A stretch of 64,000 nt of DNA, taken from contig NZ_CP036401.1 of assembly GCF_004322755.1 (NCBI RefSeq), positions 5,952,001-6,016,000 of the forward strand. Reading direction: 5' to 3'. Made by a program: the position numbers and the translations under genes. The notes beneath the pieces are model-generated. The model ran no database searches and was not told the origin of the DNA. It saw only the letters and a list, made by a program, of their open reading frames with translations. Origin of the DNA: Pseudoduganella albidiflava (GTDB lineage Bacteria > Pseudomonadota > Gammaproteobacteria > Burkholderiales > Burkholderiaceae_D). This document shows, in pieces, positions 1-8,836 of the stretch; positions within the stretch are counted from its first letter, which is position 1, and every line of letters begins with the position of its first letter.

Positions 1-1
1 T

Positions 2-34
2 ATCGACCTGGTCGGCAACTTCGTGCTGGTCTGA
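2..34 (+). CDS. 3' end of a gene cut by the window edge
   Basis: Ten codons (IDLVGNFVLV) and a TGA stop are open in frame 2 from the first bases. The next gene on the other strand ends at 42, so this would be a convergent neighbour. The fragment is too short to identify. Confidence 0.35.
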   Translation: MDLVGNFVLV

Positions 35-41
35 CGGCGGC

Positions 42-950
42 CTACAGGCTGCGGCGGCTCTCGAAGTAGCGCCATTCCCCGGTCAGCGGATCGGGGAAGC
101 CGATCGCCCGCGCCAGCAGTTTCAGCGGTGCGGACACATCCTCGCCCTTGCATGGCAACGCCACCGGGTAGAACGCATCGTTGACGATCGGGATGCCCAG
201 CGCGGCCAGGTGCACGCGCAACTGGTGCTGCCGCCCCGTGTGCGGCCACAGGCGATACAGCACGTGTTCGCCGCGCTGCCCGGCGATATCGATCATGGTT
301 TCCGAATTCGGCTCGCCCGGCGCTTCCTTCATCGTGAAGAACTTATCGCCCTGCACCATGCGGCTGCGGTAGCTGAACGGGAAGGTGCGTCCCGGCAGCG
401 GGCCGGCCAGCGCCTCGTACTCCTTTTGCACCACACGCTGCTGGAACAGCGACTGGTACGCGCCGCGGCTGTCGAGGTTGCGGGAAAAGACGACGATGCC
501 GGCGGTTTCGCGGTCGAGCCGGTGGATCGGCACCAGTTCCTCGATGCCGAGCCTGGCGCGCAGGCGCACCAGCAAGGTCTCCTTCAGGAAGCGGCCGGTG
601 GGAATCGTGGGCAGGAAATGCGGCTTGTCGGCGACTACGATGTGCTCGTCCTGGTACAGCACCTCTTCCTCGAACGGAATCGGCGCCTCGTACTCCAGCT
701 CGCGGTAGTAGAAGATGCGCAGGTTGCGGCGATACGGCGACGACGGCTGCAGCGCCCTGCCCTGCGCGTCGACCACGTCGCCGCGCGCCATCCGCTCGCG
801 CCACTGCGCCTCGGTCACGGCGGGATAGTTCGCCACCATGAAGGTGATCAGGTCGGGCCAGTCGCCCTCGGGCAGCCACAGGTAGCTGGGCGTGACGCCG
901 TCGCGCATGGGCAACGGCGCCTTGCCGTGGAACTTGACGGTGGATGACAT
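42..950 (-). CDS. RluA-family pseudouridine synthase
   Basis: Cytoplasmic RNA-modifying enzyme that isomerises uridine to pseudouridine in rRNA or tRNA; the target base cannot be read from sequence. The family signature HRLD lies at residues 143-146, with catalytic Asp146, followed by ETAGIVVF. A later RQHQLRVH stretch is the usual RluA C-terminal motif. I start it at the ATG at 950 (MSSTVKFHG, 302 aa). The frame is open further upstream to 1037, but that extension is Arg-rich low-complexity sequence running into the neighbouring protease gene. It begins 16 bases after the stop of the M48 gene on the same strand, so the two may be co-transcribed. Confidence 0.9.
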   Translation of the reverse strand: MSSTVKFHGKAPLPMRDGVTPSYLWLPEGDWPDLITFMVANYPAVTEAQWRERMARGDVVDAQGRALQPSSPYRRNLRIFYYRELEYEAPIPFEEEVLYQDEHIVVADKPHFLPTIPTGRFLKETLLVRLRARLGIEELVPIHRLDRETAGIVVFSRNLDSRGAYQSLFQQRVVQKEYEALAGPLPGRTFPFSYRSRMVQGDKFFTMKEAPGEPNSETMIDIAGQRGEHVLYRLWPHTGRQHQLRVHLAALGIPIVNDAFYPVALPCKGEDVSAPLKLLARAIGFPDPLTGEWRYFESRRSL

Positions 951-966
951 GCGGGAAAAGCGGGTG

Positions 967-1878
967 TTACGTTTTCGGCAGCGGCGTGGTGCGGTAGGCT
1001 GGCAGCTTGGCCACCGTGGTGCCGCGCGTGCGCGCATACACCGGCAGCACCAGCGGCATGCTCTTGTTCATCTCGGCGATGCGGGTTTCACCGCTCGGGT
1101 GAGTGGACAGGAACTCGATCGGCGCGCGCGCGTTGACGGCGCCCATTTTCTGCCACAACGCGACGCCGGCGCGCGGATCGAAGCCGGCGCGTGCCGCCAG
1201 GTCGATGCCGACCAGGTCGGCCTCGGTTTCCTCGCCGCGCGAGAATTTCAGCACGGCCGCCTGGGCCGCCATGCGGCCACCGAAGTCCGTCAGGTTCGGG
1301 TCGATGCCGAACAGTGCCGAGGCGGCGATGCCGCCCAGCTTGCCGGCGATCGCGGCCACCTGCGATTCGCCCTGCCGCTTGCGCGCATGTTCGCGCAGTG
1401 CGTGGGCGATTTCGTGGCCCATCACCATGGCCACTTCATCGTCCGTCATGTTCAGCTTGGTCAAGATGCCGGTGAAGAAGGCGATGCGCCCGCCAGGCAT
1501 GCAGAAGGCGTTGACCTGGTCCGAATTGAGCAGGTTGACTTCCCAGTTCCAGTCCGCCGCCTCGGGATTCCAGCGGCCCACGTGCGGGATGATGCGTTTC
1601 GCGATGGCGCGCAGCCGCTGCACTTGCGGATGATTGTCGTCGACCAGCGCGTCCTTCTGGTCGGCTTCCTTCAGCAGCGCGTCGTACTGCAGCTTCGATT
1701 GCTCGTTGACGGTTTGCTCGTCGGAAAACACGCGCAGGCGCGACAGGCGCGTGACGGGAATGCCGTCCGACGCCTGGGCGGCAGGCGCGCTCTGCGCCGG
1801 CGCGGATTGGTGGGCTGCCGCCAGCTGCATGCTGGTGGCAAGGGTGATGAGGGCCAGGCTATGTTTGAGTGATTTCAT
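967..1878 (-). CDS. Periplasmic M48-family zinc metalloprotease
   Basis: 303 aa. The N-terminus (MKSLKHSLALITLATSMQLA, then AAA) is a typical Sec signal peptide, so the enzyme should act in the periplasm. HEIAH at 155-159 gives the two zinc His ligands and catalytic Glu; EETEAD around 216-221 carries the third ligand (Glu217) and the conserved Asp. A Gln/Ala/Pro-rich stretch (about 24-36) links signal and catalytic domain. The architecture resembles the BepA/LoiP-type outer-membrane quality-control proteases, but there is no TPR domain, so a specific name is not justified. Confidence 0.9.
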   Translation of the reverse strand: MKSLKHSLALITLATSMQLAAAHQSAPAQSAPAAQASDGIPVTRLSRLRVFSDEQTVNEQSKLQYDALLKEADQKDALVDDNHPQVQRLRAIAKRIIPHVGRWNPEAADWNWEVNLLNSDQVNAFCMPGGRIAFFTGILTKLNMTDDEVAMVMGHEIAHALREHARKRQGESQVAAIAGKLGGIAASALFGIDPNLTDFGGRMAAQAAVLKFSRGEETEADLVGIDLAARAGFDPRAGVALWQKMGAVNARAPIEFLSTHPSGETRIAEMNKSMPLVLPVYARTRGTTVAKLPAYRTTPLPKT

Positions 1879-1974
1879 GATTTAGTTCCATACGTCCATG
1901 ACATTATGTACATTCCACGGTCGTTGGCCACACGATACCATATGCCGGCCCGGGGCCCGATTCACCCGGCCTTG

Positions 1975-2598
1975 TCAACGGCTGCCGGCACCGTTGCGCT
2001 TGCGCAGCCGGAACACCGCCAGTTCGCCGCGCAGGTTCGGCAGCACGTCGACGATCCGCCCTTCGGCCAGCGCCACATATTCCATCACCTCGACGCCCAC
2101 CTCGGCGGCCAGCGCACGGAAATCCTCGATCGTGGCGCAGCGCACGTTGGGCGTGTCGTACCACTGGTACGGCAGCGTCTTCGACACCGGCATGCGGCCC
2201 TTCAGCAGCGCCACGCGGTGCGGCCAGTAGGCGAAGTTCGGGAACGACACGATGGCTTCGTTGCCGACGCGGACGATGTCGCGCAGCAGCGCCTCGACGT
2301 GCTGCATCATCTGCAGCGCGGACAGGCACAGCACCGTGTCGAAGGAATTGTCGCCGAACAGCGCCAGGCCGCCCTTCTCGAAATCCTGCTGGATCACGCG
2401 CACGCCGCGCTGGGTGCTTTCCAGCACCTTGTCGTCCGCCAGTTCCAGGCCGTAGCCGGTGCAGCGCTTGTCGGTCTGCAGGTACTCCATCATGAAGCCG
2501 TCGCCGCAGCCCACGTCCAGCACGTGCGCGCCGGGCTGTATCCAGTGGGCGATGAAGGCCAGGTCGGGGCGTGCCCGTTTCAGGTCGTCGAACGTCAT
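1975..2598 (-). CDS. metW: MetW, partner of homoserine acetyltransferase
   Basis: 207 aa class I methyltransferase-fold protein with the SAM-binding motif VLDVGCGDG near residues 26-34. MetW is required with MetX for methionine biosynthesis in many proteobacteria. Its ATG overlaps the metX stop by four bases (ATGA), the hallmark metX-metW coupling. No clear terminator follows; a GC-rich inverted repeat lies at about 1942-1970 without a T run. Confidence 0.93.
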   Translation of the reverse strand: MTFDDLKRARPDLAFIAHWIQPGAHVLDVGCGDGFMMEYLQTDKRCTGYGLELADDKVLESTQRGVRVIQQDFEKGGLALFGDNSFDTVLCLSALQMMQHVEALLRDIVRVGNEAIVSFPNFAYWPHRVALLKGRMPVSKTLPYQWYDTPNVRCATIEDFRALAAEVGVEVMEYVALAEGRIVDVLPNLRGELAVFRLRKRNGAGSR

Positions 2599-3773
2599 GC
2601 GGCACCTCCTTTCGATCCGGCGGCAATCTGGCCGTGGATTTGCCCGAAATAGGCCCTCACCATGCCCATGTAGCGCGGGTCCTCCAGCAGGAAGGCGTCG
2701 TGGCCGTGCGGCGCATCGATTTCCGCATAGGTCACTTCACGGCGGTTGGCCAGCAGCGCCTGCACGATCTCGCGCGAGCGCTCCGGCGAGAAGCGCCAGT
2801 CGGTGGTGAACGAGGCGAGGAAGAATTTCGCCTTGGTCTTCGCCAGGGTGCGCGTCAGGTCGCCGTCATGCACGCGCGCCGGATCGAAGTAGTCCAGCGC
2901 CTTGGTGATCAGCAGGTAGGTGTTGGCGTCGAAGTAGGTGGCGAACTTGTCGCCCTGGTAGCGCAGGTACGATTCGATCTCGAAGTCGATGCCGAAGCCG
3001 AACTTGTAGCCGGCGGTTTCTGCGCCCCCCTTCTCGGCCATCGACCGCAGCTTGCGGCCGAACTTCTCGGCCATGTCGTCGTCCGACAGGTAGGTGATGT
3101 GGCCGACCATGCGCGCCACCTTCAGGCCGTTCTTCGGCACCACGCCGTGTTCGTAGAAGTCGCCGCCATGGTAGTCCGGGTCGGACAGGATCGCCTGCCG
3201 CGCCACGTCGTTGAAGGCGATGTTCTGCGCCGACAGCTTCGGCGTGGAAGCGATGACCACGCAATGGCGCAGCCGGTCCGGATACATGATGCTCCAGGCC
3301 AGCGCCTGCATGCCGCCCAGCGAGCCGCCCATCACGGCGGCGAACTGCGCGATGCCCAGGCGGTCGGCCAGGCGGGCCTGGGCGGCCACCCAGTCTTCCA
3401 CCGTCACCACCGGGAAAGCGGCGCCATAAGGCTTGCCGGTGGCCGGATTGGCGTGCATCGGGCCGGTGGAGCCGAAGCACGACCCCAGGTTGTTGACGCC
3501 GATGACGAAGAACCTGTTGGTGTCGACCGGCTTGCCGGGACCGACCATGTTGTCCCACCAGCCCACGTTCTTCGGATCGTCGGCATACCAGCCGGCCACG
3601 TGGTGCGATGCGTTCAGCGCATGGCAGATCAGCACCGCGTTCGATCTGTCGGCATTGAGCGTGCCGTAGGTTTCATACATCAGCGTGTAGTCGCGCAGCG
3701 ACGCGCCGCTTTGCAGGGGCAAGGGATCCGCGAACGCCATGGTTTGCGGAGAAACGATTCCTATCGAGGACAT
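2595..3773 (-). CDS. metX: Homoserine O-acetyltransferase MetX
   Basis: 392 aa alpha/beta hydrolase-fold acyltransferase that makes O-acyl-homoserine, the first committed step of methionine synthesis. The nucleophile elbow GGSLGGMQ places Ser151; the C-terminal [10 protein letters not shown] supplies the catalytic His and TTDWRFSP the Asp region. Whether the donor is acetyl- or succinyl-CoA cannot be settled by the fold alone, and some MetX-like enzymes use succinyl-CoA. It lies 81 bases after ptsI on the same strand. That gap holds a GC-rich hairpin but is too short for a SAM riboswitch. Confidence 0.93.
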   Translation of the reverse strand: MSSIGIVSPQTMAFADPLPLQSGASLRDYTLMYETYGTLNADRSNAVLICHALNASHHVAGWYADDPKNVGWWDNMVGPGKPVDTNRFFVIGVNNLGSCFGSTGPMHANPATGKPYGAAFPVVTVEDWVAAQARLADRLGIAQFAAVMGGSLGGMQALAWSIMYPDRLRHCVVIASTPKLSAQNIAFNDVARQAILSDPDYHGGDFYEHGVVPKNGLKVARMVGHITYLSDDDMAEKFGRKLRSMAEKGGAETAGYKFGFGIDFEIESYLRYQGDKFATYFDANTYLLITKALDYFDPARVHDGDLTRTLAKTKAKFFLASFTTDWRFSPERSREIVQALLANRREVTYAEIDAPHGHDAFLLEDPRYMGMVRAYFGQIHGQIAAGSKGGAA

Positions 3774-3854
3774 GTTTTCGAGTTATTGTGTACTGCGTGG
3801 CCCCGCGGGCCTGTGATGGTGGCGGGGCCCGAATGGGGGCACCCGCTGGAATTT

Positions 3855-5600
3855 CTACATCGTCTGCAGCGACAGGACGGCATCCGCGATGACGTCCGGG
3901 TCCATGGAGCGAAGTATCTTGCGCGTTTGCGGCAGGATGCGGGCCATGTCGGCATTGAGGATTTCCTGCTTGACCGACAGCAGCTGCGCCGGGTGCATCG
4001 AGAAATCGCGCAAGCCCATGCCGAGCAGCAGGCGCGTCAGCTTCACGTCGCCCGCCATCTCGCCGCACACCGCAACGTCGATACCGGCCTTGTGGCCGGC
4101 GGCTATGGTCATCGAAATCAGTTGCAGTACGGCGGGATGGAGGGGATTGTAAAGGTGCGCCACCTCATAATCAACCCGGTCGATGGCCAGCGTGTACTGA
4201 ATCAGGTCGTTGGTGCCGATCGACAGGAACTTCATCTTCCGCACGAACATCGGCAGCGCCAGCGCCGCGGCGGGGATCTCGATCATCGCGCCCACGTCCA
4301 CGTTCGGGTCGTACTTGATGTTCGCCTCGCGCAGTTCGGCCTTGGCCTGCTCGATCATCGCCAGCGACTGGTCGATCTCGTGCGCATGGGCCAGCATCGG
4401 AATCAGGATGCGCAGCTTGCCGAACGCGGAAGCGCGCAGGATGGCGCGCAGCTGCGTGAGGAAGATCTGCGGCTCGGACAGGCAATAGCGGATCGCCCGC
4501 AAGCCCAGCGCCGGGTTCAGCGCCGTGTGTTCGGTGGTGTCGAGCGGCTTGTCGGCGCCGATGTCGAGCGTGCGGATGGTGACCGGCCGGCCCTTCATCG
4601 CCACCACGGCGCGGCGGTACTGCTCGAACTGTTCATCCTCGGACGGCATGTCGCTGGCGCGCCCCATGAACAGGAACTCGGAACGGAACAGGCCCACGCC
4701 GTTGGCGCCCGCTTCCAGGGCCGGGCCGCAATCGTCCGGCAGCTCGATATTGGCCAGCAGCGTGATCGGCGTGCCGTCCTTCGTGACGGCAGGCGTCTTC
4801 TTCAGCTTCGAGAGCTTCTTGCGGGCCCGCTGCGCGGCCAGCTGGCGATCGCGGTACTGCTGCAGCACCAGCGCGCTGGGGCTGACGATGACCACGCCGG
4901 CATCGCCGTCGATGATCACCCAGTCATCCTGCTCGATCAGGTTGGACGCCTGCGACACGCCGACGGCGGCCGGGATATCGAGGCTGCGCGCCACGATCGC
5001 CGTGTGCGAATTCTGCCCGCCCACGTCGGTGACGAAGCCGATGAAGGAGCGGTCGCGGAACTTCAGCATGTCCGCCGGCGAGATGTCGTGCGCCACTACC
5101 ACCATCTGCGCCTGGAATTCGTCGTCGTCCGGCTCCACCGGCATGGGCAGCGGCTCGCTGCCCAGCAACACCTTCAGCACCCGCTCGGCCACCTGCTGGA
5201 TGTCGACCTTGCGTTCGCGGAGATAGGGATCCTCGATCTCGTCGAACTGCGCCGACAGTTCCTCGATCTGCGTGACGAGCGCCCATTCGGCGTTGTAGTG
5301 GCGGCTGCGGATGATGTCCAGCGGCGCTTCGGAGATCATCGGATCGGAGAGGATCAGCGCATGGACGTCGATGAACGCGCCCAGTTCGGTCGGCGCATCC
5401 TTCGGCAGTTCGTTCCACAGCGTTTGCAGTTCGCGGTGCACGGTGGCCAGCGCTGTTTGCAGGCGCACCACTTCCGCTTCCACGTGTTCTTCGGCGATCA
5501 GGTAATGCTTGACGTCCAGCGCGGCCGGCGCAAGGATCTGCGCCCGGCCGATGGCAATGCCGCGCGAGACCGGAATGCCGTGCAGTGTGAACGATGCCAT
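3855..5600 (-). CDS. ptsI: PTS enzyme I (phosphoenolpyruvate-protein phosphotransferase)
   Basis: 581 aa from the ATG at 5600 (MASFTLHGIPVSRG). A purine-rich GGGGAG lies seven bases upstream on the minus strand, so I prefer it to an ATG eight codons earlier. Enzyme I autophosphorylates from PEP at the His in GGQNSHTAIVARS (His199) and passes phosphate to HPr. N-terminal swivelling domain and C-terminal PEP-binding TIM barrel (FRSEFLFMGR, GTNDLIQYTLA, CGEMAG) are all present. It is 24 bases downstream of ptsH. No sugar EIIC permease is nearby, so the set is probably regulatory. Confidence 0.95.
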   Translation of the reverse strand: MASFTLHGIPVSRGIAIGRAQILAPAALDVKHYLIAEEHVEAEVVRLQTALATVHRELQTLWNELPKDAPTELGAFIDVHALILSDPMISEAPLDIIRSRHYNAEWALVTQIEELSAQFDEIEDPYLRERKVDIQQVAERVLKVLLGSEPLPMPVEPDDDEFQAQMVVVAHDISPADMLKFRDRSFIGFVTDVGGQNSHTAIVARSLDIPAAVGVSQASNLIEQDDWVIIDGDAGVVIVSPSALVLQQYRDRQLAAQRARKKLSKLKKTPAVTKDGTPITLLANIELPDDCGPALEAGANGVGLFRSEFLFMGRASDMPSEDEQFEQYRRAVVAMKGRPVTIRTLDIGADKPLDTTEHTALNPALGLRAIRYCLSEPQIFLTQLRAILRASAFGKLRILIPMLAHAHEIDQSLAMIEQAKAELREANIKYDPNVDVGAMIEIPAAALALPMFVRKMKFLSIGTNDLIQYTLAIDRVDYEVAHLYNPLHPAVLQLISMTIAAGHKAGIDVAVCGEMAGDVKLTRLLLGMGLRDFSMHPAQLLSVKQEILNADMARILPQTRKILRSMDPDVIADAVLSLQTM

Positions 5601-5624
5601 CGGTGCTCCCCGGTCAAACGGCAT

Positions 5625-5894
5625 TTACTCGCCTTCGCCGAACTTGTCGTTGACCAGCCCGGCGAGCGCGGTGATGCACTCCTGTTCGTCGGCGCCATCG
5701 GCTTCCAGCGTGACCTTGGCCCCCTTGCCGGCGGCCAGCATCATGACGCCCATGATCGATTTCGCATTGATGCGCCGGCCATTGCGGGACAGCCAGACAT
5801 CGCTCTTGAATTTCGCCGCCAGCTGGGTGAACTTGGCTGAAGCGCGCGCGTGCAGTCCGAGCTTGTTGATGATTTCGAGTTCTTGCTGAATCAT
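5625..5894 (-). CDS. ptsH: Phosphocarrier protein HPr
   Basis: 89 aa. LGLHARAS gives the phosphorylatable His15, and NAKSIMG gives the regulatory Ser46 position used by HPr kinase in organisms that have one. It accepts phosphate from enzyme I (ptsI, 24 bases downstream) and would donate it to the EIIA encoded immediately upstream. Length and both signature sites are canonical. Confidence 0.95.
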   Translation of the reverse strand: MIQQELEIINKLGLHARASAKFTQLAAKFKSDVWLSRNGRRINAKSIMGVMMLAAGKGAKVTLEADGADEQECITALAGLVNDKFGEGE

Positions 5895-5908
5895 GTTTCT
5901 TTTTTATC

Positions 5909-5940
5909 TAATTGACCCGAATCGTTTAATTGACCCGAAT
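5909..5940. repeat. 18-bp-period direct repeat over the EIIA stop codon
   Basis: TAATTGACCCGAAT occurs at 5909-5922 and again at 5927-5940. On the minus strand each copy reads IRVN followed by a stop (TAA in the gene, TAG in the downstream copy), so the last codons and the stop have been duplicated. Confidence 0.85.
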
Positions 5941-6327
5941 GCGGTTGTCCACCCGTACCGCCCCGCTTTGCGCACCGGCCAGCGCCATTTCCACCACCAC
6001 GTCCAGCGTATCCATGCGATACGTGATCGCCCGCAGCAGCATGGGCAGGCTGATGCCGGCGATGACTTCGACGTGGCCCGCGTCAGCAAGCTTGTTGCAG
6101 CAATTGGCGGGCGTACCTCCCTTTACATCGGTGATCACCAGCACGCCGGAACCATCGTCCAGCCGCCTGATGGCCGCCGCGGCCAGTGCCTGCACGTCGC
6201 TCAGGTCCTGGTCCGCCACCACGTCGATCGCTTCGAGGTGCTCGACCTTGTTGCGGAATACGTGGGCTACCGCCGCCAGGAATGCTTCCCCCAGCGGCGC
6301 GTGCGTCATAAGCAAAATACCAACCAT
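5926..6327 (-). CDS. PTS EIIA component, mannose type
   Basis: 133 aa EIIA-Man-like protein (MVGILLMTHAPLGEAF), with the phosphoacceptor His at residue 9 and the conserved VLVITDVKGGTPAN segment. It would take phosphate from HPr. With no EIIB/C partner nearby, it is likely a regulatory EIIA of the kind found with HPr and EI in betaproteobacteria. It starts 11 bases after gshB and ends 31 bases before ptsH. The last four codons and stop are tandemly duplicated. Confidence 0.9.
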   Translation of the reverse strand: MVGILLMTHAPLGEAFLAAVAHVFRNKVEHLEAIDVVADQDLSDVQALAAAAIRRLDDGSGVLVITDVKGGTPANCCNKLADAGHVEVIAGISLPMLLRAITYRMDTLDVVVEMALAGAQSGAVRVDNRIRVN

Positions 6328-6338
6328 ATCGGTCCTTG

Positions 6339-7280
6339 TCAGGCCGCCTGTTCGAGCGCGTCGATGAACATGGCGGCTACCTGGAAGCCCGTCTGCTGCG
6401 TGATCTCCTGGAAGCAGGTCGGGCTCGTGACGTTTACCTCGGTCAGGTAATCGCCGATCACGTCCAATCCTACCAGCAATAAGCCGCGCTCGGCCAATAC
6501 CGGACCGATCGCCTCGGCAATTTCCCGGTCGCGATCGGTGAGTGGCTGGGCCACGCCGACGCCGCCGGCCGCCAGGTTGCCGCGCACTTCGCTACCCTGC
6601 GGGATGCGGGCCAGGGAGAACGGCACCGGCTTGCCGCCGATGACGAGGATGCGCTTGTCGCCCTTGACGATCTCGGGAATGTAGCGCTGCGCCATGATGG
6701 TCTGCCGGCCGTTCTGCGACAGTGTTTCGATGATGGCGCCCAGGTTCATGGCATCGGCTTTCACCCGGAAAATGCCGGTGCCGCCCATGCCGTCCAGCGG
6801 CTTGAAGATCACATCGCCATGCTCGGCGTGGAAGGCGCGCAGGCGCGTTTCATCCGACGTGACGATGGTCGGCGACGTGAACTGCGAGAACTGCGCGATC
6901 GACAGCTTTTCATTGTGGTCGCGGATCGCCTGCGGACTGTTGAACACCTTCACGCCCTGCTGTTCGGCCAGTTGCAGCAGGTAGGTGCCGTAGACGTATT
7001 CCATGTCGAACGGCGGATCCTTGCGCTCCAGGATGATGTCGAACTCGGACAGCGCCACGTCTTCCGAGGGCGCGGCGTCATACCAGTCTTCCTGCCCGCC
7101 GCCCGTCATCGTGATGCGCGAGACCCAGGCGCGGACAATGCCATTCTCCAGCGCCATGTGGCGCTGCTGGAACGCATACACTTCATGGCCGCGCTTCGCG
7201 GCCTCGGCCATCATGGCGTAGGTGGAGTCCTTGTAGATCTTGAAGTTCGCCAACGGGTCGGCAAGAAAAGCGATTTTCAT
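6339..7280 (-). CDS. gshB: Glutathione synthetase
   Basis: 313 aa ATP-grasp ligase joining gamma-glutamylcysteine and glycine. MKIAFLADPL is the usual family N-terminus, so the ATG at 7280 is used rather than one four codons upstream. Substrate and ATP-grasp motifs include RKDPPFDMEYVY, VIFKPLDGMGGTGIFRV and the C-terminal DVIGDYLTEVNVTSPT. It lies 108 bases downstream of gshA, the preceding pathway enzyme, and 11 bases before the EIIA gene, suggesting one transcript from glutathione synthesis into the PTS genes. Confidence 0.95.
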   Translation of the reverse strand: MKIAFLADPLANFKIYKDSTYAMMAEAAKRGHEVYAFQQRHMALENGIVRAWVSRITMTGGGQEDWYDAAPSEDVALSEFDIILERKDPPFDMEYVYGTYLLQLAEQQGVKVFNSPQAIRDHNEKLSIAQFSQFTSPTIVTSDETRLRAFHAEHGDVIFKPLDGMGGTGIFRVKADAMNLGAIIETLSQNGRQTIMAQRYIPEIVKGDKRILVIGGKPVPFSLARIPQGSEVRGNLAAGGVGVAQPLTDRDREIAEAIGPVLAERGLLLVGLDVIGDYLTEVNVTSPTCFQEITQQTGFQVAAMFIDALEQAA

Positions 7281-7388
7281 GGGCACATCCATTCGAGGTA
7301 ATGGCCGATTTTAGCCGAGTTTGCAAAGCGACATCGGCTCAGCCCGGCCGAGGGGAACCCGGCCTGCCGGCAGGCTGAACCAGTTGCC

Positions 7389-8687
7389 TCAATACACTTC
7401 CGGATTCGGATCGGTGCGTTCCATTTCCAGCGATGCTGCCAGCAATGCCAGGCGGGCCACCACGCCGTACACATAGAAACGGTTGGGCGCGGCGGTGCCC
7501 GGCTTGGCTTTCAGGTCGGGCACCGCATGCTGCTGCGCGAAGGCCAGCGGCACGAACTGCGAGCCGGGCGCGTTCAGGTTCTGGTCCACGCCCCGTTCCG
7601 CGTGCACGCGGTAGAAGCCGCCGACCACGTAGCGGTCGATCATGTAGACGACCGGCTCGGCCACCGCATCCTTGATGCTTTCAAAGGTGGGCACGCCTTC
7701 CTGGATGTTCAGCTCGCTGACGACCTTGCCATCCTTAACCACCGACATCTTCTCGCGCTGCGCCGGCGACAGGTCCTTCAGTTCGGCCGCGTCGCGGATG
7801 CTGATGATGCCCTTGCCATAGGTGCCCGCGTCGGGCTTGATGATGACGAACGGCTTTTCCTTGATGCCATATTCCTTGTACTTCTTGCGGATCTTGGCCA
7901 GGACGGCGTCGACGTTACCCGCCAGGCAATCCTGCCCTTCGCCGGTCTGCAGGTCGACCTCGCCGCAGCGGGCATGGAACGGGTTCACCATCCACGGGTC
8001 CACGCCGATCAGCTTGCCGAACTTCTTGGCCACTTCATCGTAGGCGGTGAAATGATTGTGCTTGCGGCGCAGGGCCCAGCCCGCATGCAGCGGCGGCAGC
8101 AGGCTTTGCTCATGGATATTCTGCAGGATGTCCGGCAGGCCCGCCGACAGGTCGTTGTTCAGCAGGATCGTGCACGGATCGAAGTCCTTCAGCCCCACGC
8201 GGCGGCCGTTCGCCGAACGCTCGAGCGGTTCGACCACCAGCATGTTGCCATCCGGCAGAGCCAGCGGCGTCGGTTGCGTGATGGACGGATCCAGGGTGCC
8301 CAGCCGCACGTGCAGGCCTGTCTGGCGGAAGATCTGCGCCAGGCGCGCGATGTTTTCCAGGTAGGTCGGATGGCGGTCGTAGCTTTCCGGGATCACCAGC
8401 AGGTTGCGCGCATCCGGGCAATACTTGTCGATCGCGGCCATCGCGGCCTGCACCGACAGCGGCAGCATTTCACTGGCCAGGTAATGGAAGCCGCCGGGAA
8501 ACAGGTTGGTGTCCACCGGGGCCAGCTTGTAGCCGGCATTGCGCAGATCGACCGAGCAATAGAATGGCGGCGTATGTTCCTGCCATTCCAGCCGGAACCA
8601 GCGCTCGATGGCGGGGGTGGCGGCCAGGATTTTTTCTTCGAGATCGAGCAGCGGTCCGGTCAGGGCCGTGACGAGGTGGGGAACCAT
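7389..8687 (-). CDS. gshA: Glutamate-cysteine ligase
   Basis: 432 aa; makes gamma-glutamylcysteine, the first step to glutathione. The opening MVPHLVTALTGPLLDLEEKI and segments such as VDTNLFPGGF and IIKPDAGTYGKGI match the short GshA form found in betaproteobacteria, unlike the longer E. coli type. It heads the block gshA-gshB-EIIA-ptsH-ptsI and is separated from amtB by the amtB terminator at 8794-8817. Confidence 0.92.
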   Translation of the reverse strand: MVPHLVTALTGPLLDLEEKILAATPAIERWFRLEWQEHTPPFYCSVDLRNAGYKLAPVDTNLFPGGFHYLASEMLPLSVQAAMAAIDKYCPDARNLLVIPESYDRHPTYLENIARLAQIFRQTGLHVRLGTLDPSITQPTPLALPDGNMLVVEPLERSANGRRVGLKDFDPCTILLNNDLSAGLPDILQNIHEQSLLPPLHAGWALRRKHNHFTAYDEVAKKFGKLIGVDPWMVNPFHARCGEVDLQTGEGQDCLAGNVDAVLAKIRKKYKEYGIKEKPFVIIKPDAGTYGKGIISIRDAAELKDLSPAQREKMSVVKDGKVVSELNIQEGVPTFESIKDAVAEPVVYMIDRYVVGGFYRVHAERGVDQNLNAPGSQFVPLAFAQQHAVPDLKAKPGTAAPNRFYVYGVVARLALLAASLEMERTDPNPEVY

Positions 8688-8793
8688 GCTTACTTCCTTG
8701 TAGTGATGGGCGAACTGCGTGCCCGCCTTGCAATGCTGAAGGCGGACTCACCAAATCAGGGCAAAGATGCCATTTTAAAGGTGTGGAAAGCAA

Positions 8794-8817
8794 AAAAGCG
8801 CCCCGCAGGGCGCTTTT
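8794..8817 (-). terminator. Intrinsic terminator after amtB
   Basis: A ten-base-pair stem AAAAGCGCCC / GGGCGCTTTT with a four-base loop, followed on the minus strand by a T run. It lies 20 bases after the amtB stop, closing the porin-glnK-amtB operon before gshA. Confidence 0.9.
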
Positions 8818-8836
8818 GGCGGCAAAACCGTACCTT

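Noticed and set aside
3774..3854. Possible riboswitch upstream of metX
   Set aside because: Only 81 bases, with a simple GC hairpin and no SAM-riboswitch core.
2571..5840. A 1089-codon open frame on the plus strand
   Set aside because: It is antisense to metX and ptsI, which have full family motifs. High GC keeps the opposite frame open, and the translation is Arg/His/Gln-rich with no domain.
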